From assembly GCA_000787465.1 (NCBI GenBank), contig JSYX01000560.1, forward strand, positions 1 through 23,534: a stretch of DNA of 23,534 nucleotides, written 5' to 3'. The notes under the pieces are model-generated. The model made no database searches, had not been told where the DNA came from, and saw nothing but the letters and a program-made list of their open reading frames with translations. Position 1 is the stretch's first letter; every line of letters begins with the position of its first letter. Below are positions 1-9,760 of the stretch, piece after piece. Source of the DNA: Thermomucor indicae-seudaticae (taxonomy: Eukaryota; Mucoromycota; Mucoromycetes; Mucorales; Lichtheimiaceae). The position numbers and the translations under genes were made by a program.

Positions 1-770
1 AAAAATGAATACAGTAATTTTCTTTGAAGTTCACGTCGGCTTCGAGAACAAGGGTGGTCTGCGTCGAGAATGAATCTAGTTGTGACGAAAATCTTTTTGC
101 ATCAAGCAGTTTGCATCCGTTCAGGTGAATAGTGCGCATGAACCGTTTTGCGTCGCACAAAACCTTTGATATGCATGCGAATGGTTCAAGTTCGTGTGGC
201 GTTCCGCTGCTAAAGACAACCCAGTGCCCGCTCAATATAATGATCGCTCCTGATAATCCTAAAGGTTATGACTATATCAAAACATCACCGTATCGAATGT
301 TAGGTACCAATATGGCTCCCCGTTGGGCAGACACATGCCAGTGAGTGAGTGAGCGAGGCTTAATGTCCGGAACGGATAAAGTGAATCATTGTTTTACCCA
401 CGGCGGTCACTGGAACAAATATTTACAGTAATGACTCTTACTCTTTACATAAATGCAACTTCGGCCCGCCAACTGTCGATACTGCAAACCGTACCCCATC
501 CACGAAGGGGACCAAGACTTGTATCCGTACAAATAACCGTCTGCAGATAGATAATATCTCTGTTAACTGTTCATAGAGGTGGAGAATAAAATAATGGGTA
601 TATCAAAGGATGCTTAGGAGTCCACAAAAGGATGGTCCTGGTAAATAAGCACGTTGTATTTATGTCTGCTGTCTGTTTATAGGTCGAAGAGCGACTGGGT
701 GTGGTTTGGTATGGTGGGCGGACGGGCTTGTCCCGAGGAACCGGGGGTGAAGGCTTTCACAGAAGATGCA
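1..770. other. 5' flank of duplicated unit 1, no gene seen
   Basis: No convincing gene is visible. From about 240 onward the sequence matches the flank of the second copy at about 4840-5260: the ATGATCGC stretch at 240 against 4840, the ACAAATATTTACAGT stretch at about 417 against 5000, and the GTCTGCTGTCTGTTTATA stretch at about 664 against 5233. It is therefore duplicated upstream DNA and probably includes the distal promoter. The short open frames here are not conserved between the two copies. Confidence 0.5.
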
Positions 771-772
771 CG

Positions 773-822
773 CTCACGCAGTAGACGTTCTCTCACGCAG
801 AAGATTTTCTCACGTAGTAGAT
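773..822 (+). repeat. Three short direct repeats upstream of copy 1
   Basis: The motif CTCACGYAGWAGA occurs three times, starting at about 773, 792 and 809, so the spacing is 19 and 17 bp. It lies about 75-125 bp upstream of the TATA-like box of copy 1. A worn version of the same array (ACACGCAAGAGA, CTCGCGCAGGAT, CTCACGTAGGAGA) lies at about 5351-5435, upstream of copy 2. Position and conservation suggest a regulatory array, but no known factor is assigned. Confidence 0.4.
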
Positions 823-896
823 TTTTTTTTTCATGCAGGCTCCTGCCTGCCCCCCTATACGTCGGAGCTCAATGTAGAAAAGGGGGCGACCTTCTG

Positions 897-906
897 TATA
901 AAAAGG
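897..906 (+). promoter_or_regulatory. TATA-like box of HRD3-like copy 1
   Basis: TATAAAAAGG starts 47 nt upstream of the first ATG at 944. The equivalent TATTTAAAAAGG of copy 2 starts 49 nt upstream of its ATG, and the following GGACCACTT and CACTT-CTATTCCGC stretch is conserved in both. Spacing suits a core promoter with a very short 5' leader. Confidence 0.5.
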
Positions 907-943
907 ACCACTTTTCCACTTCTTATTCCGCGATTCGCCCATC

Positions 944-3705
944 ATGACTCAGTTTAAACTGCAGTGGCTCTTTTTGTTTGTAAGCGATATTATGGCGTAC
1001 TTGAATGGAAGCAAGCTATGATAGTCTGATGCAAAAAAACAGTTATATTTTCATGCTTTATAGCACCCGTCTCTGTTCCCCGTGGTCCCCTTCCCGGTGG
1101 TTCTGTTGTTGGTGGTTTCTTTCCTGGTGGTTTTTTCCCTAATGCTTCTGTTTTCCTCTCCTCTGTTCCCGGCGCTTCAGCGCATGCTTCTGCTGCCACT
1201 ACTACTCCTGCTTCGTCTGTTTCTTCTCCTGTATCCAGTCCGGGCACACGGCCTGCCGACGATGAGATATGCATGGTGAATAACTGATCCAAGTTTTGGT
1301 TGGTAGACTGACATAATTCTGTGCCAGCCCTTTGTGTTTCTGTCTCGTCTTCAAGCGGATTATCCGCTTGATCATCAAGAACAAGGTTTGTATATGCACG
1401 CTACACCGCATAACTTTTTACGCTTACCCGGGTGGTGGGGACAGGACGCCAATTATATCAGGCGGCTGTAGACATGTTGGAGAGGATCGTCCCGACATAC
1501 TGGGTTGCAACGAATGAAGTAGTGTCAACATTCGAAGCAATCAAGTTTATAGTTCGCAACATCCTGCATATCCTCGCCGTGATGATCGACAAAAGTGAAG
1601 ACGGGCGTCCGCAACCCCTATCGGGAGCCGAATCCGTCCGCCAAGTGGCAAGGCGGCAGTTGGTGAAGGCCGGAATGGCGCACGGCAACAAGGATGCGTT
1701 ATATCTGCTGGCAGAAATTAATTTTGTAAGCCAGTTTTTCTGAATCTTGTTATTGTACAATTGTACTAAAACGTGTTCTGTTTTTTTTTCTAGTACCAAA
1801 AATATGCATATCATCGGAATTACAACGAAGCCTTCCGATACTACAGCCAGTTGGCAGCCAGGGGCAATGCCACAGCCAAGCAAATGCTTGGGTTCATGTA
1901 CGCCACGGGTGTTGGGCATGTAGTTCGCAGGGACCAAACGCTGGCCGTTCTCTACCACACCTCTGCCGCTGAGGGTGATGACACAGCTGCCCAGATGACA
2001 CTGGGTTATCGGCACACTCAGGGTATAGGAGTAGAGCGACAATGTGAGGGTGCTGCAAATTATTATCGTCGAGCCGCTAAAAAAGGCAAGTTCTGTATAC
2101 AATAACAGAAATAACCCATTTAAGATTAATGTCCTGGATGCCACCATTTCAGCCATTGACTATTATCTGTCTGGTCCTCCTGGTGGCCATCCTCCTCCTC
2201 CACACAAGGTGCGCTTGTCGGACGACGTAGGCGGTGTGCATGGCCACGGTGCAAGTATGGTGAACGACAACGTCGAGGTGAAACACGTGGCACAAATCAC
2301 GTTAGCTATCGAGAGAAAGGTATTTTCCTTTTCGCCTACCAACTTTTCTCGCCGTCATATTTCTTACTGGGTGTGCCTTTGTGTATAGCTTAACCTGGGT
2401 AAAGCATTTTACCATGGCATCGAACAATACAACGGAACGTCCGAAACGCGCATTATTTCTTTCGGCAAGTCGCTATGTTCGTCCGTCGCGAAATAATAAA
2501 GGTAGAGCCTCGGGAAAGTACCCAAGCACAGGCAATAGGCCAGGCAGCAGGATATCTTGGCATGATGTACTGGAGAGGAGAAGCCGTAGGGCCGGACGCT
2601 GACATAGTCTACGAGTGGTTTTCTGTTGGAGCACGGTTCAGCGACGCAGTATCGCTGAATGGCCTAGGCATGATGCATTTGGATGGTGTGGTAGTACCAA
2701 AGGTAAGAAAAAGAAACAATACGTGGAAAAAAATATGTAAAATCGACACTTGCTTGCTTTTATTTAGAATCGTGAACAAGCGATCGAATATTTCCAACCT
2801 GCTGCAGAACAAGAAAATGCCGACGCCCAAGTGAATCTCGCTATCGAATACTCCAAGCATGGGGCAACTTTGCCACTAGCGCTACAGTTGTTTACGAAGG
2901 TTGCTGAAGCGAGACATCTCTTGGCGTACTGGCACTTGGCCGAACAGAATTATGCTGGCATAGGTCTGAAACGTTCGTGCCAAGCAGCAGTCTCTGTAAG
3001 TTTGTAGGCTGATGATTCACTGTGTCTCGGAAGATAATATATAACAAACTACGGATAGCTGTACAGGTCGGTTGCCCAGCGCGGCAATTGGCAACTACGC
3101 ACTGTTGAAGACGCCTATACTGCATACACGAAGGATGATACCGAAAGCGCCCTACTATACTATATGCTGGCGGCCGAACGAGGCTATGAAGTTGCACAGT
3201 ACAACGTTGCTTTTTTGCTTGACAGAGGTACACCCCGTAGTGAAAAGTGTCTTTTTTTCGCTTTTCAAAGATTAGTTAACAACACGGTATTTTTGTTTTA
3301 GACAAGTAACACTCGAAGTTTGAGGACCTCTTTGGGTTCGACTTCTCCGGGAAGAAACGAGACCAGGACGATGATTACCACGCCTTTGTGTACTGGTCGA
3401 GGTCAGCGAACCAGAACAACGTCGATTCCTGGCTCAAGGTAGGCGACTGCTATTTCCGCGGCATCGGCACGCAGGTGAACTATGAAAAAGTAGTTGAATG
3501 ATATCGTATTGCTGCAGAAACCGGGCGGTCACCAATGGCAATGCGGAACCTTGGGTACATGTATGAAAGCGGCCTCGGTGTTCCCAAGGATTTCCACCTC
3601 GCGAAGCACGCTTATGAGAGTGCTTTATCAACTGGTCCTTCCGTATATCTTCCCGTCAAGTTGTCTCTGATGAGACTGTATCTTAAAACAATTTTCTCTT
3701 CCTGA
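944..3705 (+). pseudogene. HRD3: HRD3/SEL1L-like Sel1-repeat protein, copy 1 (degenerate)
   Basis: Homologues are ER-lumenal Sel1-repeat adaptors that recruit misfolded glycoproteins to the HRD1 ubiquitin ligase in ERAD. Exons read from splice sites and copy 2: 944-979, about 1064-1275 (its start is uncertain), 1328-1725, 1794-2085, 2153-2319, 2389-2702, 2768-2995, 3059-3227 and 3302-3705. Sel1-type pieces include AAGYLGMMYWRGEAV and NLGYMYESGLGVPKD. Family-specific pieces include KVRLSDDVGG and AERGYEVAQYNVAFLLD. Exon 2 is Ser/Thr/Gly/Pro-rich. Lesions: a net +2 nt near 1413-1421, a 1-nt loss near 2418-2420, TAA at 3307-3309 and TGA at 3499-3501, where copy 2 has CGA and TGC. The exon 1/2 junction is also out of frame as drawn. 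The intron at 2086-2152 has a GC donor (GCAAGT). No membrane segment follows the last repeat. Homology is firm; pseudogene status rests on several independent lesions. Confidence 0.85.
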
Positions 3706-5504
3706 AATCACTGTGCGAAAGCGCTAGCTGATCATTACTTTACCTGTATATCTAGTCCAGATAAATATCATGCGTTCTTTGTCTGTGCTATTGGTAGTAT
3801 CTCGCGCTTATCGCCAAGCGACCACAGTTCATAAAAAACTACGCATTGCTTTCTATTTGACCTATAACGCCGTTGGTCGCAACTATGCAGACATTGTGCG
3901 CACCTGCCTCTGAGCAAGGACAAGACAAAGTATTCATACTCGATCCTTAGCTATTCAATACCCTCTTGTTTTACACATACAAAGGCGAAGCAATTACTCG
4001 GAATGTACACCATCATAGGGTTTCTGGTATTATTGAAATAATTATTCGGATCATCTCTTTTTGTCTTTAGCTTTTCACCGTCATTTTTTGAGAATCCCTT
4101 TGCGAATAACAAGGTAAAGTCAAACTCTACTGTCGCATAGATACTGAATGGATCGGACAAGGATGGATGAATGATGTCAAATAGAGATCGAAAAGTACGA
4201 TGGGACTCCACACGTCTGTTTTATTATGAGAAGGAGATAGAGCTATCCCTACGCTGCTGAGCATCGTCTATACGACTCCAGTGGAGATGGTAGAGTGATA
4301 CAGGTCCCGTAGTCGACGTATCCTGGATGTGACACCCAGGTCTACTTGTAAGTTCCTTTTATACTACCACATGTAAAAAGGACGACCATGACAAATTCGC
4401 CCGGGTGTGCCATTGGCATACTCTGTGCTTCCCACTGGCGCTGTTAGCTCAGGCAAACCGTTTTTATGATTGTTGTGTGTCATTTCAATAGACTTCAGTT
4501 GCCGTTTCTTGTCTTCAACGAGACGATGCTTAGGATCAATGGATGATCCAAGGCGGGTGGCTACAGGAAGTCCGAGTGGCCGACACCACATGTCCAGCTT
4601 TCTCACATTTTTTGGTTCCCAATACGTTCCGTTTGCCGAAGGTCATCAGATGAGTAGATCCAATGATAATAACGACTGATTTATAGACGGCGGGCGAAAA
4701 ATGATGATGCACCCGTATTGGTTACGAACATATTCCAGTGGCCTTTCCAGGTCCGTCTCGCAAAAATCCCATGGGTGATTCACTTCAGGAGCATCGGATG
4801 ACTGGTTCCGGTTGACAAGTACGCTAGGTGGTTATTCATAATGATCGCCCATGCGAATCCTAAACTTGATCACTACATCAAAATACCACTGTATTGGATG
4901 TGCCTGCGCGTTGGACAGAGACACGCCAATGTATTCGCAATGCTTAAGGTGCAGAACTGATAAAGTCATCTACTGTTGTATCCAAAATGGTCGTTGGAAC
5001 AAATATTTACAGTTATGACTCTCACTCTTTGAGTAAATGCATCTGAAGTCCGCCAGTTGCCGGTACTGCAACGCGTAATCGGCAAATGGGATCGAGTATA
5101 CAAATAGCCGTCTGCAAATATACAAGGTCTCTACTAACTATTCATAGAAGTAGGTAACCGGCATATCGTCATCTCAAAGTAGGCTACAGACTTAACAGAA
5201 AGACAGTTCTGGTGAATGAGCATATTGTATCTTTGTCTGCTGTCTGTTTATAAGTCGAATAGGGGCTGGGCGGGGTCTTGGTATCTTGCCTGCATGGGCG
5301 ATAAGCTCCTCCCGAGCGAAGCGAGGGCGAAGTGTCCAGCAGGAGATGCATGCACACGCAAGAGATGCGCGCTCGCGCAGGATAAGTATGTCATGCGTGA
5401 GACGGTCTGTCGCGCTGAGGACTTCCTCACGTAGGAGAATTTTTTCATGCAGGAAGACGTGAGCACCAGACCATCCCTTGTATGTATCAGCTCCGAAAAT
5501 GGGT
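3706..5504. other. Intergenic DNA between the two tandem copies
   Basis: This 1.8 kb holds the 3' flank of copy 1 (3706 to about 4400, matching 8274-8770) and then the 5' flank of copy 2 (about 4840-5504, matching 240-890). The junction lies somewhere in about 4400-4840, where I see no clear match to either side. Small open frames (for example 3951-4211 minus and 4470-4679 plus) have no conserved counterpart in the other unit and are not annotated as genes. Confidence 0.6.
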
Positions 5505-5511
5505 GACCTTC

Positions 5512-5522
5512 TATTTAAAAAG
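5512..5522 (+). promoter_or_regulatory. TATA-like box of HRD3-like copy 2
   Basis: TATTTAAAAAG lies 49 nt upstream of the ATG at 5561, aligned with TATAAAAAGG of copy 1. The surrounding bases are conserved between the copies. The ATG context CCACCATGG is near-ideal for eukaryotic initiation. Confidence 0.5.
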
Positions 5523-5560
5523 GACCACTTTGCCACTTTCTATTCCGCAATTCTTCCACC

Positions 5561-8273
5561 ATGGATCAGTCAAAGCTAAAGTGGCTCTTTTTTGCTTGTA
5601 AGTGATATTGTGGTGTACTTGAATTAGAAGAAAGCTTTTGCAGTCTTATGCAAAAAAAAACAGATATAGTCCTGTGCTTCCGTGCTTAGCGCTTCTGTTC
5701 TTGGTGCTTCCTCTCCCAGTACTCCTACTGCTGTTTCTTCTGTTTCTTCTCCTGCCTCTGGTCCCGGCATGCAGCGTGTCGATGATACGGTATACATGGT
5801 GATTAACTGATCCACGTTGTGGTTTGGAAACTGACAAAATTTTGCGCCAGTCGTTTGTCTTGGTGTCAACTCCTGCTGCTGATTATAAAATTGATCATGA
5901 GGAACGAGGTTTGTATATACATGAGGCACTTCAGAACTTTTCGCTTAACCGAATGGCGGGAACAGGACGGCGCCTGTACCAAGCAGCCGAGGAAAAGTTA
6001 GGAAAAATCATACCGGCATACCGGGTGGCGACAAATCTCGATGTGTCCATCCTCGACTTGATCATTTTCATAATTCGCCACATCCGACCCATTCTGGCTA
6101 TTATGTTTGACGCAAACGAGGGTGAGCGCCCACAACGATTATTAGAAAACAGATACGTCCAACAAGTCGCAACGCGGCTTTTGAAGAAGGCTGGGATGGT
6201 CTATGGAAACGAGGATGCTCTTTTTCTATTGGCAGAAATGAATTTTGTAAGTGCCTCTTTTGAATGCTGCTGTTGTGCAATTGTAGTAAAACATCTTTTC
6301 TTTTTTCCTTCTAGTATCGTAAGTATAAGCATCCTCGAGATTACAAAGCCGCATTCCTGTACTACAGACAGTTGGCTGTCATGGGCAATTCCACAGCGCA
6401 GCAAATGATTGGCTTCATGTACGGCACCGGTATCGGGCAGGTTGTTGAAAGAAATCAAGCGCTGGCTTCGCTTTACCATACCTTTGCCGCGCGAGCCGAT
6501 GACACCGCAGCCTAGATGACATTGGGTTACCGGCACTCGCAAGGAATAGGAGTAGAACCAGAATGTGAGGATGCCGCGTACCACTATCGGCGAGTGGCTA
6601 AAAAAGGTAGGTTTTGCATAAAATGGCAGAAATAACCCACTCAAGACTAATATCCTGGATGACATTTCAGCCATTTATTATTATCTGTTTGGTCCTCCTG
6701 GTGGACATCATTCGCCGCCATACAAGGTGCGCTTACCCGATGACGTGCGCGGCACATACGGACAGGTTGCGGGTGTGGTGACAGGAAAACGACACCGTCC
6801 GGGCAACAGTACTACCTGGGAAAACGCATAAGACACTGACGAGGTGCCGCGCGTGGCACAAATCAAGTCCGCCATCGAAAAAAGGTACAAAAGTGTGGGG
6901 CTTTCATTACTCTTTTTCGACTTTTTGTCATCTTTCTTACTGGGAGTAACTCTGTATGTAGCTTAACCTTGGTCAAGCCTATTATCACGGCAGCCGAACT
7001 ATTCGACAGGACTTCCGAAATGCGGAATATTTTTTCCAACAAGTCGCAGGGTCAGTCCCTCGCGAAACGATAAAGGAAATGGTCCGGGACAGTAGCCAAG
7101 GACGCGCAATAGGCCACGCTGCAGGGTATCTGGGCATGATGTATTGGAGAGGGGAGGAAGTAAAAACAGATACCGAGAAGGCGTACGAGTGGTTCTGTAT
7201 TGGGGCCCGATTCAACAATGCCAGGTCACAGAATGGCTTAGGAATGATGTATTTGGACGGTGTCGTAGTGCCACAGGTATGAAAAAGGGCCAATACCATG
7301 GAACGAGGTTGTAAAATCAACGTATGTTTGATTTATTCAGGATCGTACACAAGCGATCGAATATTTCAAGCGGGCAGCAGAGCAAGAAAATCCCGATGCA
7401 CAAGTAAACCTCGCTATCGAGTATGCCAAGCATGAGGCAACTCTGCCGCTGGCTATACAGCTGATTACTATGGCTGCTGAAGCGAAGCATCTTTTGGCGT
7501 ACTGGCACTTGGCTGAAATGACCTACGCTGGTATAGGTCTGGAACTCCCCTGTCAAGCAGCAGTATCTGTAAGTTTTGAAGCTGATGATTCAATGTGTCT
7601 GGGCAGATTATATATAACGAAGTATGGATAGTTGTACAAGTCGATTGCTGAGCGTGGCGATTGGGAACATCATACTGTCGAAGACGCCTACAACGCGTAT
7701 AGAAATGGGAACACAGAAAGCGCCATACTATATTATATGCTGGTGGCCGAACGAGGCTACGAAGTTGCACAGTCGAACGTGGCTTTCCTGCTCGATACAG
7801 GTACACCCCTTAGTAAAGAGTGTTTTTTCTTCGCTTTGCGACAGATTATTTGACAAAACAGTATTTTGGTAGGCAAGCGACTTTTGAACCTTGAGGAGAT
7901 CTTCGGATTCAAAGACACAGAGAAAAAACGAGGTCAGGACGATGATTACCACGCGGTTGTTTACTGGTCGAGATCAGCACGCCAGAATAATGTGGATTCT
8001 TTGGTCAAGTTGGGCGACTATTATTACCATGGTATCAGCACGCCAGTTAACCATGAAAAAGCAGTGGAATGCTATCGTATGGCTGCTGAAATTGGGCAAT
8101 CGCCGATGGCAATGTGGAACCTTGGATATATGTATGAAAACGGCCTTGGTGTCCCCAAGGACTTCCACCTTGCAAAGCGCGCCTATGAGAGCGCTTTATC
8201 AACTGATCCTCCCGCATACCTTCACATCAAGTTGTCTCTGATGAGACTATATATGAAAACAATTTATTCTTAG
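5561..8273 (+). pseudogene. HRD3: HRD3/SEL1L-like Sel1-repeat protein, copy 2 (interrupted)
   Basis: Exons: 5561-5597, about 5670-5798, 5851-6246, 6315-6606, 6671-6884, 6962-7276, 7341-7568, 7632-7800 and 7873-8273. Introns are about 52-77 nt. Together they would encode about 725 residues, near the usual size of Hrd3/SEL1L. The start MDQSKLKWLFFA looks like the head of a signal peptide, followed by a Ser/Thr/Pro-rich stretch. Sel1 motifs include HAAGYLGMMYWRGEEV, SQNGLGMMYLDGVVVPQ, LVKLGDYYYHGIST and NLGYMYENGLGVPKD. AERGYEVAQSNVAFLLDT and GPPGGHHSPPYKVRLPDD are characteristic of HRD3/SEL1L rather than of generic Sel1 proteins. Lesions: TAG at 6513-6515 where copy 1 has CAG, TAA at 6829-6831 inside an extra stretch of about 48 nt, and a 1-nt loss in the A run at about 6877-6884 just before a donor. 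Exon 1 to exon 2 also fails to keep frame as drawn. It ends at KTIYS with no C-terminal anchor. Recently inactivated, or sequence errors. Confidence 0.85.
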
Positions 8274-9349
8274 TAAACCTTCTACTTGTAATATTTTTTT
8301 ATCAATGCTTTAGTTACATATCCATTCCCTATAAATATCATATGTTCTTTGCTGTGCTATTGCTTCTTGATATTTTGTGATTATCATTAGGCAACAACAG
8401 TCCGTAAAAAATTACGCATTGCTCTCCGTTTAACATGAATGACATAGGTCCCTATTATGCAGACATTGTGTCCCGCCTGCCTGTGAGCAAGAACAAGACA
8501 AAGTTTCCATACTAGATCTTTAGGTATTGAATACCATCTTGTTGTATTCGGACAAAGGGAGCTCAATTGTAAACAATGTACGCTATCATCGAGTTTCTGA
8601 TATTTTCCGAATAAATATTCGGATCGTCTGTGTTTGCCTGTATTTTAATATCGTTATTCTTTGAGAAACCTTTTGCCGATAGCAAGTAAAATATAGAATG
8701 TACAAAATCCTGGGTTGGCAGCCCTTCTTCATAAAGGACGACTCGTCATGCCGGGCATTATCACCTTTCAGCTTTGTCACACATGTCGCGTGGTTCCGTA
8801 AGGTGATCATTAGAAGAAAAAATCACGAGTTATCAATGCCAATGAGGGCATGGATATCAGTATAGCCATCATTATCGTATCCCAGGAATCGGAACAGTCC
8901 CTGGACGCTTCAAGGTTCGGGGTCCTCCAGTAATATTCAGAGTTACCCATTGTTAATCAAAAGCTTTAATGAAAAAAGAAGATTCCCGTTCACTGTTTGG
9001 AAAGGTCACGGGGTCGGATCTCCGCATTTGATCGCTTACATTCGCATTTATTGCGACTACAAGACTTGCTGTCTTAACGGACTCTATAGAGCACCAGCCT
9101 GCTAGGTAAATTGCTACGAAACACATCATGAACTATGCAGGCTGGTCCTCTGATCATACAGTCGATCAATGCATGTCATATGGTCGACCCTCTGACCGAT
9201 GTATATGCCTGGCTTTGCCATGACGGTTCATAACTACAAAAAAGCGACCCCAGCTGTTAACTTTTCATGATAAGCGCGACAACGAACTATATTTTGGCCT
9301 TTTTTGGCATATTGCTTTCACGCTGCAGACCTTATAATACCCACTCCAT
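8274..9349. other. 3' flank of copy 2 and gene-free DNA
   Basis: Bases 8274 to about 8770 align with the 3' flank of copy 1 at 3706-4400. Beyond that the sequence is single-copy within the window. The only structure noted is the inverted repeat at 9088-9151. No gene was seen. Confidence 0.5.
9088..9151. repeat. Inverted repeat with 15-bp arms
   Basis: AGAGCACCAGCCTGC at 9088-9102 is the reverse complement of GCAGGCTGGTCCTCT at 9137-9151, with one mismatch; the inner 10 bp are perfect. The loop is 34 bp. As RNA it would form a stable hairpin. It could be the worn end pair of a tiny mobile element or a structured transcript. No function is assigned. Confidence 0.45.
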
Positions 9350-9760
9350 ATGGCTTCCGCAAACTCTCCTTTTATAAACTGTGGTCACGCCATGTTCGTT
9401 TTACCGGCCGATTTGCCGACGCCCATCACACCACGTCAAAAGGCTCTACATTACGTGTTTAAACAGAACATGACCCATCCAGTGAGAAGATACTGGTAAG
9501 AAGTTCGGCGATTTTCCAGCGGTCAATTTGCAACCATGTCTAAAAGTGAAAATCAATAGCCTTCTTGTGTAAGTCCAATCAGAAAGCGTGAAAGCTTGTC
9601 GTTCTTTTAATAATCACAAACATGTCTTCACAGCAATCTAGATCATTCTCTTCCTCTGAATCAGCACCGTACAGCCAGGAAACACAAACTCCCTTTTGAA
9701 AACCGCGTCGGACAAGATGGATTAGCAAGGTCTGATATTCCTAGCGAAGGCCTCTATTAG
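9350..9760 (+). CDS. Possible small two-exon gene, unknown product
   Basis: Exon 1 (9350-9495) starts with ATG and encodes 48 residues beginning MASANSPFINCGHAMFVLPA. It reaches a consensus donor (GTAAGA at 9496). A 138-nt intron ends at TTCACAG (9633), and exon 2 (9634-9760) stays open for 41 further residues to TAG. The frame is kept across the junction (phase 2), giving a predicted 90-residue basic protein with no recognised domain or membrane segment. If unspliced, the frame would stop one codon past the donor. Support is only the matched splice sites and two open exons, so this may be chance. No homologue is recognised. Confidence 0.25.

Larger units (their letters stand above)
240..4400 (+). 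repeat. Tandem duplication, unit 1 (approximate limits)
   Basis: Collinear similarity to 4840-8770 covers the upstream flank, promoter, all exons, most introns and the downstream flank of the HRD3-like gene. The offset is about 4,600 at the left and about 4,570 at the right. Right-hand anchors include the ATAAATATCAT stretch (about 3763 against 8330), the TTTGAGAA stretch (about 4086 against 8659) and the AAAGGACGAC stretch (about 4377 against 8735). The flanks have diverged clearly, so the duplication is old. Exact ends cannot be set by eye. Confidence 0.85.
4840..8770 (+). repeat. Tandem duplication, unit 2 (approximate limits)
   Basis: This is the second direct copy of the unit at 240-4400, with the same order of flank, short promoter repeats, TATA-like box, nine-exon gene and 3' flank. 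Coding exons are better conserved than flanks and introns. That indicates selection on the protein for some time after duplication, before the stop codons arose. Confidence 0.85.

Noticed and set aside
1458..2156. 232-codon minus-strand open frame
   Set aside because: It lies antisense to exons 3-4 and an intron of the HRD3-like copy 1, which are supported by homology and splice sites. It is a shadow frame.
5192..5536. 114-codon minus-strand ORF upstream of copy 2
   Set aside because: It covers the duplicated promoter region. The matching stretch of unit 1 does not keep the frame, so it is not a conserved gene.
944..8273. Reassigned stop codons (for example UAG/UAA read as Gln) to explain the in-frame stops in the HRD3-like genes
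   Set aside because: Copy 2 has TAG at a Gln position, but copy 1 has TGA at a Cys position and TAA opposite CGA, and both copies also carry frameshifts. No single code change repairs them.
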